In this document: piece by piece, positions 43,861-52,653 of the stretch
Position numbering within the stretch: the stretch's first letter is position 1
Layout of the letters: every line of letters starts with the position of its first letter
NCBI GenBank assembly: GCA_943788935.1
Contig: CALSSE010000017.1
Coordinates: 234,001 to 298,000, forward strand
Source of the DNA: an uncultured bacterium
GTDB lineage: Bacteria; Myxococcota_A; Bradymonadia; UBA7976; VGTA01
Reading direction: 5' to 3'
DNA: 64,000 nt
Position numbers and translations under genes: made by a program
Notes under the pieces: generated by a model
Seen by the model: only the letters and a program-made list of their open reading frames with translations
Databases searched by the model: none
What the model was told of the DNA's origin: nothing

Positions 43861-46462
43861 CGTGAGCTCCTTGAATCTGATCTTTATCTTTCGCTCCTCG
43901 CTGATCCCACCAATTGAAGAGGGCGGGAAGTATAATCAGAGTCGCGAAGAGTGCTGAGCACATCCCGATGACGCTCAATGAGCCTAAGCTATTGAGGCCC
44001 CGATGATCAGCGAGCATGAGACTCGCGAACCCTATGGAGGTGGTGAGCGTGGTTAACATCGCCGCTCGTCCTGTAGTCCTCACGATATAAGATGCGCTGT
44101 GTGGACCTAGCTCCCGATAGCGATGATGCATATGGACGCCATCGTCTACTCCCATCCCGATTAACGTGGGTAGGGCTAAGAGATTAAAGAAGTTAAGTTT
44201 AATCTCTAACAGAGCCATCAGTCCTGTAGTAAACCCGAGTCCTAAAATCAAGGGGGCGCTCACAAACATTAACCCCCTAAAAGAGCGCTCGAAGTAAGCG
44301 AGTAAGAAGAGGACTAGCAGCAGCGCGATGCCAAAAGTCAACGCACCATCACGCTGCATTGCGGTAAGCACCTCAGCCCATACCATCGCTTTACCAGCGA
44401 CCATAGGGGCAGTCCCCTCTAAGGTCTTGATGTGCTGCATCTGTTGATGGAAGGCGAGGGCGTTCTCTCCGTTGGAGGTTGAGCCTCGGGGAGAGATGAA
44501 CACAAAACCGCCGACAATTCCTTGTCGATCGGTGAATTGGTCGAGGACCCATTTCGGGAGCTCCCTCTCCGTAAAGGGTGATGGGGCACAGTGATCGAGC
44601 AACGCCTCTGCGCCTGAGCGCTGATCTCCCTCAAAGAGCTTATATTTCCTTTTCAGCTTACGACAGAGCTTCTTCACCCACTTGATACGCTCTTCTTGTT
44701 GTTCAGGGATCAGCGAGTAGAGAGATTGAACAGATTTGATACGAGAGCTCTTGTCATCGCTGAGTTGATCGAGTTGTTTGTAGAGATATTTAGCTTCAGC
44801 GGGCGTCTTGGCGAAGGCTACGGTCGGCGACGTCGCGCGAGTCGTTCCATATTGCACAGACTTAGCGGAGAGCTCAGCGTCGCTCAGCTTGGAGATGGGT
44901 TTAGGGTGAGCGCCTAAGTTGTTGAAATTAAGCTCTAAATGAATAAGAGGAGAGAGCGCTAAACCGACTAGGCCGATGGCCACTCCGGTTAAGGCGGTAC
45001 GCCCCCCTAGGCGTGAGACGATCGCCCCTTTGGCCTTGGTGCTCTGCGGTGACTCGAGACGATAGCCGAGCAAATTGAGGGGGACCCATCGCTCCCAGAT
45101 AAAGGCGATACAGGGCATCACCACTAAAACGGAGAGGAAGCAGAGCATCACTCCGAGCGCCGCGACTCCTCCAAACTGGCTCAACCCTCTAAAATCAGCG
45201 AGAGTGAGGGCGAGGAACGCTACCGATGTGGTACTCGCGGCGAGAATACTGGCATGGCCACAGCTGAGATGGGTAGATACCATCGCCTCATAGTCATCTG
45301 CACCTAAGGCTCGCTCTTCACGGAAACGTCCGTAAAAATGGATCCCGAAATCAATACCGAGGCCCATCAAAACAGCGAATATAAAAGCGGTGATGAGATT
45401 TAAATAGCCTATGATCGTCGCCATAAGACCGACGGTCCACAGGGTTCCCATGATCAGCGGTACGAGTACACAGATGAGGCCGCGAAGACTACGGAAAGCG
45501 ATGAGCAAGACCAATGATAAGAGCAGAAATGAGGCGACTGTTGAGGAGAGCATGTCCCCCTTGATCTTCTTGGACTGCTTGAGGACGTTCACATAGGTAC
45601 CACCGAGATCAATACGCCTCACAACACCTTGAGTTGATACCTCACCGAGAGAGTCATTGATCACTCGTTGCGCGACCTCATTGACTTGATCAACGACTCG
45701 TTCACAAAAGCTGATATCATTAGAAGACTGAACAGGGAAGATCTTGAGGCCGATCGTGGTGTAGGCGCTATTGTGAAAATATTGCGGGTAGTCAGCGTCT
45801 AGCTCTCTGAACATCTGCCCAATCTCAGCGAGCTTCTCATCTCCCTCTAGTTCACCCCAAGGATAGCTACGCCCCTCTTGGAGCTTGATCGCCTCGCTGA
45901 ATGCTTCTCGGAAACGTCGCTCTTCCCTCCCTTGATCTTGAGAGAGCGTCTCATCGCCCTCGGTGTCCTCATCAAGTAACCTCATATTGCGCTTAACGAC
46001 TTTTCGAATCTCAGACCTGAGGTCTTGATAAGCCTCTTTTAGTTCATCGAGACTAGGAAAGGTGATGAGGGCATTTTTTTGGATCAGGTCTACGTCTTGT
46101 TGCCATCTCGCCTCTCGAATATCATCAAGCGCCTCGATCTCTGTTTTGAGCTGAGGAAGAGCGCCTCTCACTCGCTCAAAGTCATCGGTCATCAGCGTGA
46201 GGACGAGAAGATCTACGCTTCCTAGACGCTCACTGAGTGATCTACTCGCGATCACACTAGGGGCGTGATCAGGGAGTAAGTCTTGAATCTTAGTTCGCAA
46301 CTTCAATCCTTGACCGGCATAGGTCGCCATCAAGGTAAAGAGGGTACAAAGACTTAAGACAAGATAAGGTCGTTTATGGATAAACTTGAGAGATCGTCGG
46401 ATCCATCTCTCAATAAGAGAAGGAGTAGGAGGAAACTGTTCGTTCAATGGATCTTGGCTCAC
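43844..46462 (-). CDS. MMPL/RND-family transporter
   Basis: 872 residues, two repeats of the RND exporter plan: helix, large periplasmic loop and five-helix bundle with IFAVLMGLGIDFGIHFYGRFRE in the first half and LLALPTLIGMGVDDGVHMHHRYRE in the second. These GxxxDD-type motifs in helix 4 carry protons. Loops are unusually long and charged. The family exports lipids or hydrophobic compounds; HpnN-like hopanoid exporters are similar in size. It overlaps the following lipoprotein gene by 17 bases. GTG start; no strong ribosome-binding site is visible. Confidence 0.85.
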   Translation of the reverse strand: MSQDPLNEQFPPTPSLIERWIRRSLKFIHKRPYLVLSLCTLFTLMATYAGQGLKLRTKIQDLLPDHAPSVIASRSLSERLGSVDLLVLTLMTDDFERVRGALPQLKTEIEALDDIREARWQQDVDLIQKNALITFPSLDELKEAYQDLRSEIRKVVKRNMRLLDEDTEGDETLSQDQGREERRFREAFSEAIKLQEGRSYPWGELEGDEKLAEIGQMFRELDADYPQYFHNSAYTTIGLKIFPVQSSNDISFCERVVDQVNEVAQRVINDSLGEVSTQGVVRRIDLGGTYVNVLKQSKKIKGDMLSSTVASFLLLSLVLLIAFRSLRGLICVLVPLIMGTLWTVGLMATIIGYLNLITAFIFAVLMGLGIDFGIHFYGRFREERALGADDYEAMVSTHLSCGHASILAASTTSVAFLALTLADFRGLSQFGGVAALGVMLCFLSVLVVMPCIAFIWERWVPLNLLGYRLESPQSTKAKGAIVSRLGGRTALTGVAIGLVGLALSPLIHLELNFNNLGAHPKPISKLSDAELSAKSVQYGTTRATSPTVAFAKTPAEAKYLYKQLDQLSDDKSSRIKSVQSLYSLIPEQQEERIKWVKKLCRKLKRKYKLFEGDQRSGAEALLDHCAPSPFTERELPKWVLDQFTDRQGIVGGFVFISPRGSTSNGENALAFHQQMQHIKTLEGTAPMVAGKAMVWAEVLTAMQRDGALTFGIALLLVLFLLAYFERSFRGLMFVSAPLILGLGFTTGLMALLEIKLNFFNLLALPTLIGMGVDDGVHMHHRYRELGPHSASYIVRTTGRAAMLTTLTTSIGFASLMLADHRGLNSLGSLSVIGMCSALFATLIILPALFNWWDQRGAKDKDQIQGAHDDPNS

Positions 46463-46522
46463 TATGAAATAGGTGTAGAGAGGGGGTCAGGGGAGGGAGG
46501 AACTCAATCAATTCACACTCAA

Positions 46523-47377
46523 TCAATCCGAACAAGGAGGATGATTAACATGACTACTCAGCTCGTCTTTTAGCTCATCTTTCTTGATGGGTGAGCTGAG
46601 TCGCTCTAACTCACGAAAAAGACCTAAGATCATCCCATAGTCTCCTGGTTTCGGTTTAGCTCGTCTAATGAGGCTCCGCAACTGACGAGCATATCGCTCT
46701 GATGACTTACCAGGGGGGAAGTTTGTCCGAGTACAGACCTCGATCACTCGTTGAAGAAAGGCTTCATCCTCTCTGACCGTGGTGAGCGATGGCGACTGAG
46801 CCTGAGCTTGAGACAGTGTATTAACTTGAGACAGTGTATTAAGAGGACTAGAAGGTGATGCCCCCCCTATACGCTCATCTCCTGCTACGTTAAGTGGTCG
46901 AGAGAGCTCATAAGCGAGACACGCCACAGCATGTGCGAGGTTGAGTGAGGGGAAAGAGGGGTCAGAGTGAATCTCTACCGAAGCCTGACAGAGATCGAGC
47001 TCTTCATGAGTAAGCCCGGTCCGCTCATTACCGAACAGAAGGTGAGGTCGCTGAGCTCTGTCGATCAAAGTAGAGAGCTCTTGAGCTGTGTGTGGTGATA
47101 AATGAGGGTGATCCCGACGACGACGAGATGTACCAATGAGTAAATCAGCCTCCTCTAGTCCATCGAGCAGGGTATCAAATCGTTGTATCTCTATAATCTC
47201 GCTAGCGCCACTTGAGAAAGTATGTAGGTCCTCACGGCTCAGCGCCTTAACGCGAGGATTGATGATCTTGAGACCAGCGAGTCCAAAATTCGCCACAGCG
47301 CGAGCGGCCCCCCCTATGTTTCGAATATCGCTCGCTTGACATAGGCAAATCCATACGCGTCGGTGAGGAGGATTCAT
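46523..47377 (-). CDS. TrmJ-like tRNA 2'-O-methyltransferase
   Basis: 284 residues. The SpoU-fold N-terminal domain begins WICLCQASDIRNIGGAARA with the family motif 1 (Asn-Ile-Gly and Arg), continues with LLFGNERTGLTHEE (motif 2) and HSDPSFPSLNLAHAVACLAY (motif 3). The order with LFGNERTGL matches TrmJ-type enzymes that methylate position 32 of tRNA. A C-terminal helical extension of about 110 residues follows and includes a NTLSQ duplication (18-base repeat at 46807-46842). It lies two bases after the kinase stop. Confidence 0.85.
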   Translation of the reverse strand: MNPPHRRVWICLCQASDIRNIGGAARAVANFGLAGLKIINPRVKALSREDLHTFSSGASEIIEIQRFDTLLDGLEEADLLIGTSRRRRDHPHLSPHTAQELSTLIDRAQRPHLLFGNERTGLTHEELDLCQASVEIHSDPSFPSLNLAHAVACLAYELSRPLNVAGDERIGGASPSSPLNTLSQVNTLSQAQAQSPSLTTVREDEAFLQRVIEVCTRTNFPPGKSSERYARQLRSLIRRAKPKPGDYGMILGLFRELERLSSPIKKDELKDELSSHVNHPPCSD

Positions 47378-47379
47378 AT

Positions 47380-48558
47380 TTAGAACACTTTAGAGATGAG
47401 ATAGAGGAGTGAGAGTAACAAGCTAGCCGGTACAATGTACCATAGAAGAGAGACTTTTACTCCTGAATGGTCGGCATCTAATATAGGGGTAAACTCTCTC
47501 CTCTCCCACTCTTGAATATCCGGGTTAACCTTAGGCAATTCAGAGGTGATTCGAACACCGTGCACTGAACCTTGAGGGTGATGAGAGAGATGAGGATGAT
47601 TATTTAAGGGATGACTGAGAGGATCGGCGATCGCCTCTAGAGTCGCTTTTAGCTCGAGAGCGGATTGGGGGCGACGAGAGCTATCTTTAGCGAGGAGTCG
47701 CTTAATGAGAGCTTCGAGGTCTCGCGGGATAGATTGATGTTCGGGGAGTCGCTCATTTACTGGGATTACCTCATCATATAGGACCGCCTCTACGCTTTTC
47801 CCAACCGCCCTCTGTCTGGTAAGAGACTCATACAAGATAATCCCGAGAGCGTAGAGGTCTGTCGGAGGAGATACCGCATCACCCCGACACTGCTCTGGTG
47901 CCATATATCTCAGGGTCCCCAAGAGCTTGTTCGATTCATCTGAGTGTCGTTGACCCATCACTGTCGCGATCCCAAAGTCTAAAATCTTAACGTCAAAGTC
48001 ACCATTTGGGGCTTTACTGAGGAATAGGTTGTCCGGCTTTAAATCCCGATGGATAATCCCTAGCTGGTGAGCAGCGCTTAAGCCGTTACAGACTTGAGTG
48101 AAAATGGGATAAAGGCGTTCGGGTGGCATTGGAGCCTCGGAGAGCATTAGCTCTTTAAATGTGAAGCCTTCTAGGAGCTCCATTGCCATGTAAGCGACCC
48201 CATATGTGGAGTCGATCGCCATATCAAAGATGGTAATGACCTTAGGGTCATTGAGGGCTGCCATTGATAAGGCTTCATCACGGAAGAGCCTCCTCTGGAG
48301 ATCACTTTTTAAAAACTTAGGGAAGAGTATTTTCAACGCGACTTGATCGTTGATTAAATTACGACGGGCTCTAAAGACCATCCCCATCCCACCGATCCCA
48401 AGGATCTCTTCAACTTCATATTTTCCATCGAGTACCTCTCCCATCCAGGCCTCAGGTGCTTCTCCACTCCCTAGAGGTGATCCACAATTTGGGCATTGAA
48501 CAAGCTCAACAGGGATTAAATACTCGCATTGCATACAGGGTTGAGGGGTTTGAGACAT
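47380..48558 (-). CDS. Ser/Thr protein kinase with N-terminal zinc ribbon
   Basis: 392 residues. Zinc ribbon (CMQCEYL and CPNCGS) then a complete Hanks-type kinase: glycine-rich LGIGGMGMVF, Lys76 (VALKIL), IIHRDLKPDNLF and LDFGIA. All catalytic residues are present. A hydrophobic tail (LLWYIVPASLLLSLLYLISKVF) anchors the C-terminus. GGAG precedes ATG. TrmJ follows at two bases; the next kinase gene is divergent. Confidence 0.88.
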   Translation of the reverse strand: MSQTPQPCMQCEYLIPVELVQCPNCGSPLGSGEAPEAWMGEVLDGKYEVEEILGIGGMGMVFRARRNLINDQVALKILFPKFLKSDLQRRLFRDEALSMAALNDPKVITIFDMAIDSTYGVAYMAMELLEGFTFKELMLSEAPMPPERLYPIFTQVCNGLSAAHQLGIIHRDLKPDNLFLSKAPNGDFDVKILDFGIATVMGQRHSDESNKLLGTLRYMAPEQCRGDAVSPPTDLYALGIILYESLTRQRAVGKSVEAVLYDEVIPVNERLPEHQSIPRDLEALIKRLLAKDSSRRPQSALELKATLEAIADPLSHPLNNHPHLSHHPQGSVHGVRITSELPKVNPDIQEWERREFTPILDADHSGVKVSLLWYIVPASLLLSLLYLISKVF

Positions 48559-48855
48559 CTATGGTACTCCGAAGAAATGCTCTAAAGAAGGAATCGGATC
48601 TATCTCGGTTTGGTTTGAGAACAGTGAGGTGGACTTAAGCATGGTGCGTCGAGTGCTGATAAGTTTGCTGCTGACTTTGCTGCTGAGTTCCATAAAGAGT
48701 TATCCAACGCTGGGACTTTATCAGTGACATTGGGAGCAAGTGAATGTAATAAAAGGTCAAGTTTTTTCTTCTAAATAAACTTTTTAGGAAGTCTAGAGCG
48801 TAAGAGCTTATAGTAATCCATTTTTAAGCTCCAATACATTGTAAGATAGCACACT
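48559..48855. other. Divergent intergenic region between two kinase genes
   Basis: 297 bases, AT-rich near the right-hand kinase. It should hold promoters for both sides, but I found no pair of hexamers good enough to report. No RNA gene was recognised. Confidence 0.35.
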
Positions 48856-50265
48856 ATGAGACTAGATGATCAAGAAACACTCCAAGAGTCTACAGGCACC
48901 GCGTCGAAGACATCGCTTGATTTGAAGGCGATCGACTTTCTCATTGGTCAGGTGTTAGAGAGTCGTTATCGTATCGATGTTGAGGTCGGGCGAGGTGGTA
49001 TGGGAGTCGTTTATCGGGGGACAGATCTCACCCTCTCTAGACCCATTGCGATCAAAACGATCCTTCATCGTCAATCAGATGAAGAGGGTCTCAACCGGTT
49101 TATCCGAGAGGCTAAAACCCTCGCTCAGATAGAGCACCCTCGTCTCGTCCCTGTATATGCTGTAGGTCAAGATGAGGGCTATCACTATTTGGTGATGAAG
49201 TTTTTAGAGGGCGAGACCCTCGCTTCAAGATTAAAGAGAGAAGGCGCGCAAGAACCATCATTTACTCGAAATGTTGTTCAGCAAGTGTGTGAGGCCCTAG
49301 ATTCTTTACATTCGCAAAATTTAATTCATCGCGACATCAAGCCAGCGAACTTGATGATCTCTCCTACGGGGAGTATCACAGTCATGGACTTGGGGATCGT
49401 GAAGCATGTGGGTGAAGAGAATAACAGCACCTCTTCGGTAGCGATTGGAACTCCTCGATACATGCCCCCAGAGGCCGTGGATAGTCGACCTTTGGACCCT
49501 CGCGCTGATCTATACAGTTTAGGAATCATCGCCTATCAGATGTTAGTGGGTGAAACTCCTTTTAACGGTCCGACGCCGATGTCTATCCTCTACCAGCAGG
49601 CCCACTCCTTACCTCCTCGGGTTCGGGAGAGGGTGACCTCTACCCCAAAAAATCTTGAGAGTGCGATTGATATCGCCTTACAAAAACAACCTGAATACCG
49701 CTTCCAAAGCGCTCACGAGATGGCTCGAGCTTTCGATGAGTCTACTCAATTTGTGGCAGAAGGAACATGGCGCTTAAAATTCCTCTTAGTCGCGTTTATT
49801 GCAGGTGCTTTGGGCGCTTTCTTGATCATGGGAGATGTCTTCGAATGGGGAAGCCAAGAGACTAATCGCTCGGTAGCCTCATCATTAAATGGGGCTAATC
49901 AAGACTCTACGACGAGAGATGAAACACCTACAAAGCCAGTCAAAGCCAGTCGTAAAGACACCAAAGAGTCCAAGAGAAGTTCGAAAGAGAGAGCTCAGAA
50001 ACGATCTAAAGTATCGGTGAAAGATACCAAAGAGGAACTAAAGCGGGAGTCGAGTAGGGTGAAAGTCTTGTTACGCTCTCAGCCGAGGAACGCTAAAATT
50101 TACTTGGGGGGTAAATATATTGGCCGTACACCTCATAGACTCAGCAAGGAGAGAGGGGAAACGAAAGTGTATACTCTTAAACTTAAGGGGTTTAAAGATC
50201 ACCCCTTAGTGGTGAAAGATCGAAACGCGAAGGCTCAGCTTAAGTCCGTATTTGGAGGGTTTTAA
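48856..50265 (+). CDS. Transmembrane Ser/Thr protein kinase with PEGA domain
   Basis: 469 residues. Kinase core: VGRGGMGVVYRG, Lys67 (IAIKTI), His158-Arg159-Asp160 (HRDIKPANLM) and DLG in place of DFG (MDLGIV). A helix (FLLVAFIAGALGAFLIM) follows near residues 315-332, then a Lys/Ser-rich linker and a PEGA-like domain (KIYLGGKYIGRTPHRLS) near the C-terminus, probably outside the membrane. A membrane sensor kinase is the natural reading. ATG of the next gene overlaps its stop, so they share a transcript. Confidence 0.85.
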   Translation: MRLDDQETLQESTGTASKTSLDLKAIDFLIGQVLESRYRIDVEVGRGGMGVVYRGTDLTLSRPIAIKTILHRQSDEEGLNRFIREAKTLAQIEHPRLVPVYAVGQDEGYHYLVMKFLEGETLASRLKREGAQEPSFTRNVVQQVCEALDSLHSQNLIHRDIKPANLMISPTGSITVMDLGIVKHVGEENNSTSSVAIGTPRYMPPEAVDSRPLDPRADLYSLGIIAYQMLVGETPFNGPTPMSILYQQAHSLPPRVRERVTSTPKNLESAIDIALQKQPEYRFQSAHEMARAFDESTQFVAEGTWRLKFLLVAFIAGALGAFLIMGDVFEWGSQETNRSVASSLNGANQDSTTRDETPTKPVKASRKDTKESKRSSKERAQKRSKVSVKDTKEELKRESSRVKVLLRSQPRNAKIYLGGKYIGRTPHRLSKERGETKVYTLKLKGFKDHPLVVKDRNAKAQLKSVFGGF

Positions 50266-52604
50266 TGGTTGGGCCTCAAGCAAAGAGCGCTTGGACGAGG
50301 TGTCACTCCTTTAAGAGTAAAACTCGACTCCTGTATACTAGCCTCCTGCACACTAGATCTACTCACACTAGATTCCTGCGACTGAGTTTCCTCTTCATTG
50401 TCATCATATTATCTCAGTTAAGCCTAACGGTGATGGTCTCAATGGGCGTTGGTTATCGTTTTGATGAGCGGTTTCTTGGCTGGGATCTCTCGGAGGTATA
50501 CGCTCAGAGTCCTATCGAAGGATCAGAGCAATCTAAGCCCTCAGCGAAGGTTAAAGGTGAGAAGCGACTCGCCGTAGAGGTCGCATCACCCGGCTCATCG
50601 TGGCGCTTACTTAACGATCAACAGGTGAGTGCGCTCTCCAATATCGCTATCGCCGGAGCGATCGATGAGCAGAGAGCGCTCGGTCTAGTGCTAGTGGAGC
50701 CGATAAAAGGCTTAAGTCTCACTGATTACGCTACAGCTCTTTTGGAGAACTCTACGCTGACAGAGCTCTTAATCGAATCGGTGGATGAGACCGTATACCA
50801 AGGTCAAAACGCGTTGAGAGTTGTCTATTCTGGTGATGAGGCGAATGGAAGATTTCGCTATCTGTGTTACACCTTTATCGCTCATGGGAGAGGGTATCAG
50901 ATCGTCGCAGGTGGACCCGTGAGCCTCGCGACTGCCCAGAGCCTAGAGGCGTTCTCCAAAGCGGTGACTCTGCGAGAGGTGGAGAGCTCACTCCCTACGC
51001 CTCGCAGCCAACACACAGAAGGTCATGGTGTCGATTGGATATTACGTTCAGGTACCTTATCTCATCTGTTGAGCCACCTCACGGTGCGGAGCGCTGATGG
51101 CTGGCGAGCCCTCGGTGGAGAGTCATTAGCTCGCTTAAATAGTGAGGCCTTCGCTGGGTTACAGCGTCCTGAAGATCAGCTCAATATACTCTTTTTTGAT
51201 CGACGCTGTCCCCATGAACAAGAAGAGGTTTGTCTCTCTTGGTCGCGTCAGGAGCTGATGAGAGATCTCGATTTGAGAGAGGAAAGCGGCACCTTTGAAT
51301 TCAGCTACCTCGGTGACTCTCGAGAATTTAAGAAACTGCGCCATAATGGTGGTCTATATACATATCTTCATCATGGTACAGTGAGAGATGGGCGAGTTCT
51401 TCAGACTTTAGCGTGGACACTCGCTCAAGGCCATGGCGCTGAGGCAGTCAATGAAGAGGGGGGTCATGCTCAGGACGAGAATAATGCGCTATGGGAGACA
51501 CTTCCAAGCGGCCTCTCTTTGGTCTCTTTGATGGATCGTCAGGCCCGTCTCAAGCTGGGGGTTAAACTGTCGACTCTAGAAGAGAGAGGCCAGAGAGCAA
51601 GAGCCCATGAGTCTTGGATGTGGGGCAGGTATCATCATTTTGAGTCGGGGGTCACGTGGACTCAACCTAGCGGTATTTGGCGAGTATCCGCGGGGCCCTC
51701 AGATCATCTTCATCCTCAAAACTCTTTATATACGATCGATGCGCCTCGATATGGATTGCGCAGTCAATTACGAATTATAAGCGGTCGACGTCTCTTGGTC
51801 ACTGATCTTCACCGTGACCTATGGGCCGACTTAAGTGCTCAGCTCTCTGAAGCGAGAGGGCCTTGTCAAGAAACTAAGAGCGGTCGACGGCAGCTCGCTC
51901 AAGTCACTAGTCATTGGACGCGATGCGTGTTCACCACGGACCTCAAGAAGAGTGGAGGTCAACCTGCAGAACACATGAAGTGGGTCTATCAACTTGATAG
52001 CTTCAAAGCATCAGGCGCGGCGGTTCATCTCTTAACATGGGCCCCTAAGAAGCTCTTTGATGGGGAAGCAGAGCCTGTACGTGAAGCCTTAGAGAGAGGG
52101 CTCAGCGTCAAGCCTCCGGCGGCGGTTGTGTTCACTCCAGAGGGAACATTTCTCGATGAGCGTTATCGATATCAAGTTCGTTTTCTACCAGCAGGTGGCT
52201 CTCTTAGAGTGAGACCTGCGCTCTCCTTAGGCTCTACCTCTAGTCTTGCAGAGTATCACACATCTGAGTTGAGTATGGTGAGCTTTGCTGTGGGAGAGAT
52301 GAGCTCTCAGCGATTAGGAGAGCTCGTTGATCATCTCTCTAAAGAGGTGAGTGAGCCCCAAAAGCGAACGACTCAGTCAAGCCAAAAAAACTCAGAGACA
52401 GGCTCTGCCCCTAAACGAAGGCGTCTCTGGATACAAGGTTATCAAGCAGAGCGGTTGCTATGGAAGGAGAGTGGAGCTCCCCATTACAAGGGAGCCCTCC
52501 TCGTCACTGTCCCTCCTTTGGTCTATGGATTGGTCGCAGTCGGGACAGAAGAGGATGTTAAGCGATCTCTAAAGGCTAAGAGCTTTCGGGTTATTCGAGA
52601 TTAG
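50265..52604 (+). CDS. Exported protein of unknown function paired with the PEGA kinase
   Basis: 779 residues. A basic N-terminus leads to a hydrophobic segment (FLRLSFLFIVIILSQLSLTVMV) that should anchor it. The long remainder is soluble, without motifs I recognise; a Ser/Gln-rich stretch occurs near residues 700-720. Overlap with the kinase gene (TAATG) and its probable periplasmic location suggest a partner or substrate of that kinase, an inference only. The stop is followed by a convergent ABC gene. Confidence 0.5.
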   Translation: MVGPQAKSAWTRCHSFKSKTRLLYTSLLHTRSTHTRFLRLSFLFIVIILSQLSLTVMVSMGVGYRFDERFLGWDLSEVYAQSPIEGSEQSKPSAKVKGEKRLAVEVASPGSSWRLLNDQQVSALSNIAIAGAIDEQRALGLVLVEPIKGLSLTDYATALLENSTLTELLIESVDETVYQGQNALRVVYSGDEANGRFRYLCYTFIAHGRGYQIVAGGPVSLATAQSLEAFSKAVTLREVESSLPTPRSQHTEGHGVDWILRSGTLSHLLSHLTVRSADGWRALGGESLARLNSEAFAGLQRPEDQLNILFFDRRCPHEQEEVCLSWSRQELMRDLDLREESGTFEFSYLGDSREFKKLRHNGGLYTYLHHGTVRDGRVLQTLAWTLAQGHGAEAVNEEGGHAQDENNALWETLPSGLSLVSLMDRQARLKLGVKLSTLEERGQRARAHESWMWGRYHHFESGVTWTQPSGIWRVSAGPSDHLHPQNSLYTIDAPRYGLRSQLRIISGRRLLVTDLHRDLWADLSAQLSEARGPCQETKSGRRQLAQVTSHWTRCVFTTDLKKSGGQPAEHMKWVYQLDSFKASGAAVHLLTWAPKKLFDGEAEPVREALERGLSVKPPAAVVFTPEGTFLDERYRYQVRFLPAGGSLRVRPALSLGSTSSLAEYHTSELSMVSFAVGEMSSQRLGELVDHLSKEVSEPQKRTTQSSQKNSETGSAPKRRRLWIQGYQAERLLWKESGAPHYKGALLVTVPPLVYGLVAVGTEEDVKRSLKAKSFRVIRD

Positions 52605-52653
52605 CTTATTGTTGGTGAGCATGAAGCGATTTTCATCACTCTGATTACTCCTC

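Noticed and set aside
52605..52653. Hairpin between convergent genes (GTGA..ATGAA / TTCAT..CAC)
   Set aside because: Arms are bulged and there is no T-tract; too weak to report.
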